Positions 1 through 5,607 of a DNA stretch of 8,069 nucleotides are shown one piece after another. This stretch comes from Paracoccaceae bacterium (lineage in GTDB: Bacteria; Pseudomonadota; Alphaproteobacteria; Rhodobacterales; Rhodobacteraceae). Below the pieces are notes generated by a model that saw only the letters and a list, made by a program, of their open reading frames with translations, did no database searches and was not told where the DNA came from. Numbering within the stretch: position 1 is the stretch's first letter; each line of letters opens with the position of its first letter. The stretch lies in NCBI GenBank assembly GCA_002400675.1, contig NVQY01000186.1, positions 1 to 8,069 on the forward strand, given 5' to 3'. The translations under genes and the position numbers were made by a program.

Positions 1-1
1 G

Positions 2-139
2 ACGGCCCAACAGGTTGTCACCATGTTCGGGCAGGACACCGGGGCCGACATCGTCTTTGACTTTGGCAATGGCGACCAGCTGACCCTGACCGGCGTGGCC
101 AGTCTGGCCGGCTTGGACGCGGATCTGGTGCTGGTTTAA
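2..139 (+). CDS. C-terminal end of an RTX/hemolysin-type calcium-binding protein (partial)
   Basis: Only the last 45 codons lie in the window, ending in TAA at 137-139; the start is off the left edge. The visible residues contain GADIVFDFGNGDQLTLTGV and end in LDADLVLV. Alternating hydrophobic and Asp/Gly positions, then 'L-T-L-T-G-V' and a hydrophobic tail, are typical of the beta-roll end and C-terminal domain of RTX proteins. Members of this family are usually exported by a type I secretion system using an uncleaved C-terminal signal. No complete GGxGxD nonapeptide is in the visible part, so the family call rests on the C-terminal pattern. The enzymatic or adhesive role of the whole protein cannot be told from here. 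Its stop lies 9 bp from the stop of the convergent transporter gene, with no clear terminator between them. Confidence 0.6.
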   Translation, partial: TAQQVVTMFGQDTGADIVFDFGNGDQLTLTGVASLAGLDADLVLV

Positions 140-148
140 GATCGCCGC

Positions 149-1783
149 CTAATCGGTTGTTTTAAAACGGGAATGCTGGACGATAACCACCGCCAGCAAC
201 GGTAGCGCAAACCCCAGCGCCGCCACCGTGATCAACAACCAGCCAAGCGCCGAATAATCCGCCGCAACGGTGATATCGCCGGTGGTTTTGTCGCTGACCT
301 CGCGGGTGACGGTGAAAATCTGGTTGATGTATTTGGTCGCCAGCGCGCTGGCCGACAGCGCCAGATTGGTGAACGACGCCATCACCGCAAAGAACGTCGC
401 CTTGAGGTTGCTCGGCGCATTGCGGGCAATCCACGCCAGCATCGGGATCATCGCCACCTGCCCCAGCGGCGATTCCAGCCCGGCGTCGATCATCGCGATG
501 AACCGCGCGTCAACAATGCCGCCGGTCAGGGGGGCGGTCCAGTTCTGAATGCCGTAGTACAGGCCGATATTGGGCAGCGCCAACACCCCGCCGACAATCG
601 TCAGAAACACAATGATCCGGGTGATCGGATGCGAGGCGATCATCGGGCGCAACACGATGATCCCGGCCAGCGTCAGCACCGAGATAATCAGATACAGCAG
701 CGACAGAAATTGTTCGTCGAACCCCAGCACATCAATTTCAAACCACGTCGCCGCCGCGCCATTCAGCGGTACCGCGCGGAACACAAAGATGATGATCGCC
801 GTGCCCACCAAGGCGCGCGCCTTGTCGGGCGGCAGGTTGGCGATCAGTTGGCGCATCAGGAACAAGACGATGGCCATCGACCCGGCAAAGACGATTTCCT
901 GCGCGAATGACACATCCGACAGGCCGATGGTCAGGGTGAGGATCACGAACACCAGACCGCCGGTGAAATACCAGTGGTTCAGTTTGGTGTGGCCTTCGGG
1001 GCGCGAGGTGGCGGAGTGCGCCTCGGCTTTGCTCATGCCCGACCGTTGCATCCGCACGCGCGCGCGGCGCAGCTGCCACGTGGCCAGAAACACCCCGGAC
1101 ACCGACAGCACGGGAATGACCATCGCCATCAGATAGATCGACGCATAGATGTCGGCCTTGCCCTGTGGATCAAGGTCTTGCGCGCCGGAAAACATCACGA
1201 TATTCAGGATCGCCACCGCCACCGTGCCGCCAATCAGCGAAAACCGCCCCAGCGTCTGCATGGTGGTATGCATCGCCCGCGAGGTTTCCTGATTATAGGG
1301 CGCACCGGAGTCGTCGACCCGCGGCACGGCCTCGACTGACATGGCATCGGCCACCGCGTCCTGCACCACATAGCCCACCGGCGACAGCAACGCCGAGATC
1401 ACGTACCATGCCTCGACCGGCAGGATTGCGGCCATCATCGCCCGGTCGCTGATCAGCAGATACATGATGCCAAGGCTGGTGGCGATCAGGGCGGCGCCGA
1501 GGTACACCAACACCGCCTTGCGCCGCCAGATCAGGTCAACCAGATGCCCCAGCGGCATTTTCAGCGCCCACGGCAGACCGGCCCAGAAGGCGATCCCGGC
1601 GAGAAACGCGGCGGACAAGCCAAGGTAATCCTTGACAAAAAACGTACCCACAATGGCCGTCAGCCCCGACACCCCGGCCGAGAAATAGATCATCAGCGGC
1701 GGCAGGAACGACCAACGCATCTGCCGCCCCAGATCAAGAACCACCCGGTCGAACCACCCCTGCCTGGTTTCGATGACCGTCAT
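149..1783 (-). CDS. BT1-family/MFS-type membrane transporter
   Basis: A 544-residue integral membrane protein rich in hydrophobic segments, consistent with the roughly 12 helices of the major facilitator fold. Residues about 30-110 (an aromatic/Gly helix with FFVKDYLGLS, then PWALKMPLGHLVD and a WRRK loop) and the motif QDAVADAMSVE at 141-151 resemble the folate-biopterin transporter (BT1) family, whose members carry a similar 'QD-vvADal-vE' signature. BT1 proteins carry folates, pterins or other small molecules in eukaryotes and cyanobacteria; the substrate here is unknown. The central loop, about residues 240-270, is basic and hydrophilic. The start at 1783 was chosen over an upstream ATG at 1876 because an AAGGG ribosome site lies just ahead of it and the extra 31 residues are Arg/Gln-rich and unlike a transporter N-terminus. 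It is divergent from the lipoprotein gene, with 200 bp between starts. A general MFS transporter remains the alternative. Confidence 0.8.
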   Translation of the reverse strand: MTVIETRQGWFDRVVLDLGRQMRWSFLPPLMIYFSAGVSGLTAIVGTFFVKDYLGLSAAFLAGIAFWAGLPWALKMPLGHLVDLIWRRKAVLVYLGAALIATSLGIMYLLISDRAMMAAILPVEAWYVISALLSPVGYVVQDAVADAMSVEAVPRVDDSGAPYNQETSRAMHTTMQTLGRFSLIGGTVAVAILNIVMFSGAQDLDPQGKADIYASIYLMAMVIPVLSVSGVFLATWQLRRARVRMQRSGMSKAEAHSATSRPEGHTKLNHWYFTGGLVFVILTLTIGLSDVSFAQEIVFAGSMAIVLFLMRQLIANLPPDKARALVGTAIIIFVFRAVPLNGAAATWFEIDVLGFDEQFLSLLYLIISVLTLAGIIVLRPMIASHPITRIIVFLTIVGGVLALPNIGLYYGIQNWTAPLTGGIVDARFIAMIDAGLESPLGQVAMIPMLAWIARNAPSNLKATFFAVMASFTNLALSASALATKYINQIFTVTREVSDKTTGDITVAADYSALGWLLITVAALGFALPLLAVVIVQHSRFKTTD

Positions 1784-1920
1784 GTTCGTTCGCCCTTTCG
1801 TGTTATTCTGGCTGATCCGGTCCGGCCAGACCCGCCGGACCCATCGTTGATGCCTGTTTTGACTCAATGGGCGCACGCAGGCAATGGGGCAAAGCCGGCA
1901 CCGTCATTCGGGTAAAGTAG

Positions 1921-1950
1921 TTGACGCCAATTTTTGCTGGTATAAAAATG
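1921..1950 (+). promoter_or_regulatory. Candidate sigma-70-type promoter for the small lipoprotein gene
   Basis: TTGACG at 1921-1926 is a good -35 box. An AT-rich stretch, TATAAAAAT at 1941-1949, follows. The best -10 reading is uncertain: TATAAA gives a 14-bp spacer and TAAAAA a 16-bp spacer. The site lies 35-60 bp upstream of the start at 1984, on the right strand, and is AT-rich against a GC-rich background. This is a sequence match only; no transcription start is known. Confidence 0.45.
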
Positions 1951-1983
1951 ACTTAAACCTGTCACCATTCAAGGAATGAACGA

Positions 1984-2193
1984 ATGAAGCGCCTCGGAAT
2001 TATCGGACTGTTGATTGTCGCCCTTGGCGGGCTTTCCGCCTGCGTGCCGGGCCGGGCAAAGCAAACCACCACGGTCAATTCCACCACCACGGGTCAGCAG
2101 TTGACGGACCTCAAGGCGGCTTTGGATGCCGGGGCGATGACGCCGGCAGAATATGAGAAAAAGCGCAAGGAAATCCTTAAGAACAAAGGTTAA
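1984..2193 (+). CDS. Small SHOCT-like lipoprotein
   Basis: A 69-residue protein with a type II signal peptide: basic MKR start, hydrophobic run, and a lipobox LSAC with the lipidated Cys at residue 20. Val follows the Cys, so there is no +2 Asp inner-membrane retention signal of the E. coli type. Residues about 21-37 form a Thr/Ser-rich linker. Residues about 39-69 (LTDLKAALDAGAMTPAEYEKK) match the SHOCT pattern, a short C-terminal two-helix domain of the type 'L..L..L.d.G.iT..Ey..kK..iL'. SHOCT domains are thought to be oligomerisation or interaction modules and have no known catalysis. AAGGA at 1971-1975, 8 nt before the ATG, supports the start. The gene appears monocistronic, with a candidate promoter at 1921 and a hairpin after the stop. 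It is too small for a specific functional name. Confidence 0.8.
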   Translation: MKRLGIIGLLIVALGGLSACVPGRAKQTTTVNSTTTGQQLTDLKAALDAGAMTPAEYEKKRKEILKNKG

Positions 2194-2212
2194 GCCGCTT
2201 TACTTAAGGTTC

Positions 2213-2255
2213 AAAAAACGACTGCCCGCGCCGGATAATCCGACGCGGGCAGTTG
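2213..2255. terminator. Hairpin terminator between convergent genes, best for the minus strand
   Basis: A perfect 10-bp stem (ACTGCCCGCG at 2221-2230 with CGCGGGCAGT at 2244-2253) encloses a 13-nt loop that can itself pair CGG with CCG. Six A residues at 2213-2218 just to the left become a U-run after the stem on the minus strand. It is therefore a classic intrinsic terminator for the minus-strand gene ending at 2279. On the plus strand only a weak T-rich tail follows, so it may act less well for the lipoprotein gene. Confidence 0.8.
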
Positions 2256-2278
2256 CATTTCATAGGTATGTGATCGGG

Positions 2279-3568
2279 TTAGTTCCCAGAGGGTACCGGG
2301 AACACCGGCAGGGCCGACGTTGTCTGACCGGCCAGAGTGGATGCCACTTGCAGCACTGCCATCCGGTCTTGCGACTGGCCAAGAACCATCGCGCCGCCGC
2401 CCGACATCGCGTCCATCGCCAGTGACATCCACTTGCTCGCCTGCTGCGGAGTCGCGCGCTTGGTGCCAAACCCTTCGCGCATCTGGTGGCTGACAATCTC
2501 GGCGTAGCCCAGTTCCCCCCCGGCAGACAAAAGCACGGCAGAGGCCAGCGCCATTTCCGCGTCATCAGTGCGATAACCGACGCCCAGACAGACCTTGCCG
2601 CCGGAAATCAGCCGATCCATCGGTTGCCCGGAATCCTGCATGAAGATCGAGGTGGCGTTGATCACCGCACCGGGGCTAACCACGTCCAGCGCGGTCAGTT
2701 GCGGGGCCACGGCCTGAGTCAGACCTTTGCATTGCGCTTCGACCTGGGGTTCGGTGAGATCGGGGATCGTCGCCACAATCGCCGCCGATTCTGCCAGCGC
2801 ATGGGTGCGGGCCAGACAGAACTGTTCGTTCAACGTGAATTCTGCGTCCGTTACCCGCGCCGCCGAGGTGATGCCGCCATTGGCCGCCGTCAGCACGTTG
2901 ATTTCGTTGCAAACCGCACTGATAGAGCGTTTTGACTCGGCAAAGTTGAAGGCCGGCAACGTGGCAGGTGCGGGAACAGCCTTGGCCGGTGCGGGGGCCG
3001 GTGCGGGCACCGGTACAGGCGCGGGGGCAGGTGCTGCGACCGTGGTTGCAATCCCCAGTTGTTCGTTGCGGAAAGTGCGCAACAAGCCATAGCGCCCCTG
3101 CGAGGCCAGAATCGAGTTATAGGGGGCCACATTGGCGCTTACTTCGGCGCGTTGCTGACTGTTGATGAGAAAGTCGCGTTCGTAATCATCCATCCGCCCA
3201 TCGGCGGTGAACCCCATATCGCCCTGAAAACGGGCGATGCCGTTGCGCGTATTGCGCCCGATCGACCCGTCCACGGTGCCGACGTTATAGCCAAAGTAAT
3301 TCAGCGCCGTCTGCACCTGCCGGTTCTGGGCACGCTGGGCGTTGCGGGCAGACGTGTTTGCATTGGAATGGGCGCGTTGCTGTTGCAGGCGCTGTTGTTC
3401 TGCGGCGCGCTTGCGCTGGTTGCTCTTGGTGACTTCGTTGACAATGATGCCGCCAACGATCAACCCGCCCAGAATGGCGGCGGCATCATTGCCGGCCTGT
3501 ACCCGCTGCACCGGCACCAAGGCCAGGCTGGCAGACACCAGCGCCACGGAAATGCTTTTCGTAAACAT
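2279..3568 (-). CDS. Exported protein with a peptidoglycan-binding-like domain
   Basis: The 429-residue product starts with a Sec signal peptide (MFTKSISVALVSASLALV, likely cleavage after VQA at residue 25). A Gly-rich hydrophobic stretch follows at about 29-46 (ILGGLIVGGIIV), then a Gln/Arg/Ala-rich segment, possibly coiled coil, at about 48-82. Residues about 82-134 resemble PG_binding_1: VQTALNYFGYNVGTVDG, then 'IGRNTRNGIARFQ' and FTADGRMD, the usual 'vq.aL...GY..G.vDG..G..T..ai..fQ' pattern. A Pro/Ala linker (about 178-206) leads to a C-terminal region of about 220 residues with four Cys (220, 251, 280, 327) that I do not recognise. The inference is a periplasmic or cell-wall-associated protein. 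The start at 3568 has GAGG 7 nt upstream and gives a clean signal peptide; an ATG at 3607 would put 13 extra residues before it. A TTGACA-like -35 box lies on the minus strand at 3680-3675, without a convincing -10. Confidence 0.75.
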   Translation of the reverse strand: MFTKSISVALVSASLALVPVQRVQAGNDAAAILGGLIVGGIIVNEVTKSNQRKRAAEQQRLQQQRAHSNANTSARNAQRAQNRQVQTALNYFGYNVGTVDGSIGRNTRNGIARFQGDMGFTADGRMDDYERDFLINSQQRAEVSANVAPYNSILASQGRYGLLRTFRNEQLGIATTVAAPAPAPVPVPAPAPAPAKAVPAPATLPAFNFAESKRSISAVCNEINVLTAANGGITSAARVTDAEFTLNEQFCLARTHALAESAAIVATIPDLTEPQVEAQCKGLTQAVAPQLTALDVVSPGAVINATSIFMQDSGQPMDRLISGGKVCLGVGYRTDDAEMALASAVLLSAGGELGYAEIVSHQMREGFGTKRATPQQASKWMSLAMDAMSGGGAMVLGQSQDRMAVLQVASTLAGQTTSALPVFPVPSGN

Positions 3569-3716
3569 GATATAACCTCGCCATGCCGGGATGAGACTGT
3601 TCGACAAACCGCCTGATTTCCGGCCAGAAAACCAAAACTACTGATGCCCTCAGCCGACCAATAATTGCCCCGAATGTCAAGGTGAAACGCGCGCGACTTT
3701 CCCCCTTGGCAAGCTA

Positions 3717-3747
3717 GGGTCAGGACCCATTAATCCTGCTCCATCAG
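3717..3747 (+). repeat. Left terminal inverted repeat of the MITE-like element
   Basis: This 31-bp arm starts GGGTCAGGACCCATTAATCC and ends CCATCAG. It matches the reverse complement of 3965-3995 at 28 of 31 positions; the differences are at arm positions 10 (C/T), 17 (A/G) and 24 (T/A). Confidence 0.85.
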
Positions 3748-3845
3748 TCAGCATTGAAAGCCCTTGATGCAATGAATTCGAACGAAAGCATAGTGGTTCT
3801 ATGTGTCGTTTGAATGAAGCCGCAGGAAGGGCTTTCAACGCTGAC
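3747..3845. repeat. Internal palindrome A of the MITE-like element
   Basis: The outer arms, 3747-3765 (GTCAGCATTGAAAGCCCTT) and 3827-3845, pair at 18 of 19 positions. Inside, 3776-3793 (ATTCGAACGA...CATAG) pairs imperfectly with 3799-3815 around a 5-nt loop TGGTT. The two stems are separated by a 10-11 nt internal loop. The right arm runs into CTGACCC at 3841-3847, the same seven bases that end the whole element, so this could be an older nested unit. An RNA copy would fold into a long hairpin. Confidence 0.75.
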
Positions 3846-3873
3846 CCGCAGGGCGCAGGGGTGGGCGCGGCCA

Positions 3874-3953
3874 TTTTTCACCGCAAGCCCGCTCAAAATA
3901 TTCCTATGTGACCCCGCCACATCTGCATATTTTGAACAGACTTGCGGTAAAAA
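3874..3953. repeat. Internal palindrome B of the MITE-like element
   Basis: The left arm, 3874-3910 (TTTTTCACCGCAAG, then TCAAAATAT and ATGTG), pairs with 3918-3953 around the 7-nt loop ACCCCGC. About 30 of 36 positions match, with one extra base in the left arm. Three of the mismatches are C/T transitions that would be G-U pairs in a minus-strand transcript. The AAAATAT core is clearly more AT-rich than the flanking genes. Confidence 0.75.
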
Positions 3954-3964
3954 CTGATCTCGCG

Positions 3965-3995
3965 CTGATGGTGCAGGACTAATGGATCCTGACCC
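3965..3995 (-). repeat. Right terminal inverted repeat of the MITE-like element
   Basis: This 31-bp partner of 3717-3747 ends GGATCCTGACCC. It is followed at once by TA (3996-3997), matching the TA before the left repeat. Confidence 0.85.
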
Positions 3996-4029
3996 TAAGC
4001 AGTCACGCGCATGTGAGGCAGGCAAATTG

Positions 4030-4050
4030 CCCCGGGGTCTTGGTCCGGGG
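4030..4050 (+). promoter_or_regulatory. GC-rich hairpin in the leader upstream of the multicopper oxidase
   Basis: CCCCGG at 4030-4035 pairs with CCGGGG at 4045-4050 around a 9-nt loop. No T-run follows, so it is not a normal intrinsic terminator. It could be a structured leader or the remnant of a terminator. The rest of 4000-4119 shows no clear -35/-10 pair and no CueR-type dyad operator that I could recognise. Confidence 0.3.
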
Positions 4051-4119
4051 AGGCTGTGCTATTAGATACCGCAGAGTCGATCAATTCCTGACAAACAAAT
4101 TATGTGGATACCCCGTTTG

Positions 4120-5601
4120 ATGATCAAGACCAACATGTCGCGCCGCAGTGCCCTGAAACTTGGCGGAGCGGCCATTGCGATTGCCACTGTGGGTGGGTTT
4201 TATGCCTCTTCCACGGCCAGTTATGCCGGCCCTCCGAACGCCCCCAGACCGTTGCAGATCCCGCCTTTGGACACAGGGAAAATGCAAGGCAACGTGCGGG
4301 TGTTTGACATGCAGGTGCAGGCCGGCAAGACCGAGTTCTTTGAGGGGGTAAAGACCGACACGCTGGGCATAAACGGGTCGTACCTTGGGCCGACGCTGCG
4401 GATGAAAACGGGTGATACGGTGCGGATGAACGTCGCCAATGGTCTGAGCGAGACAACGACGTTGCATTGGCATGGGTTCAACCTGCCGGCGCGCGCGGAT
4501 GGCGGGCCGCATCAGGAAATCGCCCCCGGCGCGGTATGGTCGCCGGAATTCGAGGTGCGCGATAAGGCGGCGACCATGTGGTATCATTCGCACCAGCTTC
4601 ATAAAACCGCGGATCAGGTCTGGGCTGGCATGGCCGGGCTGGTGGTGATTGATGACGACGAATCGGGCGCGCTTGATTTGCCGGACACGTATGGGGTCGA
4701 TGACATTCCGGTGGTTCTTCAGGATCGCAGTTTCCGGCGCAACGGGCAGATGCCCTATAGTTCGTCGATGCATTCGCGGATGATGGGCATGACCGGGGAT
4801 ATCCCCATGGTCAACGGCACCGTCGCGCCGTATTTTGAGGTCACCACCAGCCTGATCCGGCTGCGGCTGCTGAACGGGGCCAACGCCAGCATCTATGTGC
4901 TGGGGTTTGCCGATGGTCGGACCTTTAGCCAGATTTCATCGGATGGTGGCCTGTTGGCGGCCCCGGCGCAGATGCAGTCCTTGCGGCTGGCCCCCGGAGA
5001 GCGCGCGGATATCGTTGTCGATATGTCCGATGGCGGCGTGGCGACGCTGCGCAGTGCGGCGACTGGCGGCGGCGGCGGTGGAATGGGCGGCATGATGGGG
5101 GCTGCTGGCCAACCCTTTGATTTCCTTGAACTGCGCCCGGCGGCGTCGCTGACCACGTCCCCGGCCTTGCCGGACCGGCTGGCGGATCTGCCCGTTGTTT
5201 CAGACAGTGGCGTCACCAAGACGCGCGGATTTGAGTTGCAGATGTCGGGCATGGGGCCGTTTGCCAAGTTCCTGATCAACAGCAAATCAATGGCCATGGA
5301 CCGGATCGATGAAGTGGTCGAAAAGGGCGTGACGGAAATCTGGGAGGTGTCCAACTTTAGCCCGATGGCGCACCCGTTTCATGTTCACAACACCCAGTTC
5401 CGTATTCTTGACCGCAACGGTGCGACCCCCAATGCCGGGGAGCGCGGGTTGAAAGATACCATTCTGGTCAACCCGCAGGAACGCGTGCGCATTCTGGTAC
5501 GGTTCGAACATTACACCGACCCCGAGCGCCCCTATATGTACCACTGCCATATTCTGGAGCATGAGGACGCCGGAATGATGGGGCAGTTTACGGTCGTGTA
5601 A
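4120..5601 (+). CDS. CueO-like multicopper oxidase, Tat-exported
   Basis: The 493-residue product is a three-cupredoxin-domain oxidase that probably oxidises Cu(I) or phenolic compounds in the periplasm with reduction of O2 to water. A twin-arginine signal (SRRSALKLGG, then a hydrophobic run to about SYA) fits export of a folded copper protein. All four copper-binding clusters are present: HWHG at 116-119, HSH at 156-158, HPFHVH at 418-423, and HCHILEHEDAGMM at 475-487, with Cys476, His481 and Met486 as expected type 1 copper ligands. The ADGGP after the first cluster keeps the Asp seen in CueO. A Met-rich segment lies at 211-230, and a Gly/Met run at 316-327; the long Met/His-rich insert of E. 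coli CueO is absent. The start is uncertain: ATGs at 4102, 4120 and 4135 all lack a strong ribosome site. I chose 4120 because it gives a natural Tat n-region. No copper ATPase or regulator gene is beside it. Confidence 0.92.
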   Translation: MIKTNMSRRSALKLGGAAIAIATVGGFYASSTASYAGPPNAPRPLQIPPLDTGKMQGNVRVFDMQVQAGKTEFFEGVKTDTLGINGSYLGPTLRMKTGDTVRMNVANGLSETTTLHWHGFNLPARADGGPHQEIAPGAVWSPEFEVRDKAATMWYHSHQLHKTADQVWAGMAGLVVIDDDESGALDLPDTYGVDDIPVVLQDRSFRRNGQMPYSSSMHSRMMGMTGDIPMVNGTVAPYFEVTTSLIRLRLLNGANASIYVLGFADGRTFSQISSDGGLLAAPAQMQSLRLAPGERADIVVDMSDGGVATLRSAATGGGGGGMGGMMGAAGQPFDFLELRPAASLTTSPALPDRLADLPVVSDSGVTKTRGFELQMSGMGPFAKFLINSKSMAMDRIDEVVEKGVTEIWEVSNFSPMAHPFHVHNTQFRILDRNGATPNAGERGLKDTILVNPQERVRILVRFEHYTDPERPYMYHCHILEHEDAGMMGQFTVV

Positions 5602-5607
5602 CCGGTC

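Larger units (their letters stand above)
3715..3997. mobile_element. MITE-like non-autonomous element with TA on both flanks
   Basis: A 279-bp unit (3717-3995) begins GGGTCAGGA and ends TCCTGACCC. Its ends form 31-bp terminal inverted repeats with 28 matches. A TA dinucleotide lies directly outside each end (3715-3716 and 3996-3997), as expected if TA was duplicated on insertion, the habit of IS630/Tc1-mariner elements; some IS5-family elements also use TA-containing targets. There is no transposase-sized ORF. The inside is filled by two further long imperfect palindromes, leaving little unpaired sequence. Size, ends and lack of coding are those of a MITE. I cannot name the parent IS from sequence alone, and a 2-bp duplication is weak evidence by itself. 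Confidence 0.75.

Noticed and set aside
1976..1987. Mini-frame ATG-AAC-GAA-TGA overlapping the lipoprotein start
   Set aside because: It lies directly against the AAGGA site with no usable spacing, so it is unlikely to be translated; probably coincidence.
2968..3092. Repetitive GC-rich stretch resembling a tandem repeat
   Set aside because: It encodes the Pro/Ala linker of the peptidoglycan-binding-like protein. It is low-complexity coding sequence, not an independent repeat element or CRISPR.
3677..3874. A 65-codon minus-strand open frame overlapping the left end of the element
   Set aside because: It crosses the element boundary, has no family resemblance and no ribosome site.
3744..4025. 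A 93-codon minus-strand open frame across the palindromic element
   Set aside because: It runs through terminal and internal inverted repeats, has no recognisable domain or ribosome site, and its composition follows the repeat. It is most likely a chance frame.
4081..4773. A 230-codon minus-strand open frame opposite the multicopper oxidase
   Set aside because: It is an antisense shadow of a gene with all copper motifs intact, and has Arg/His/Pro-rich composition.
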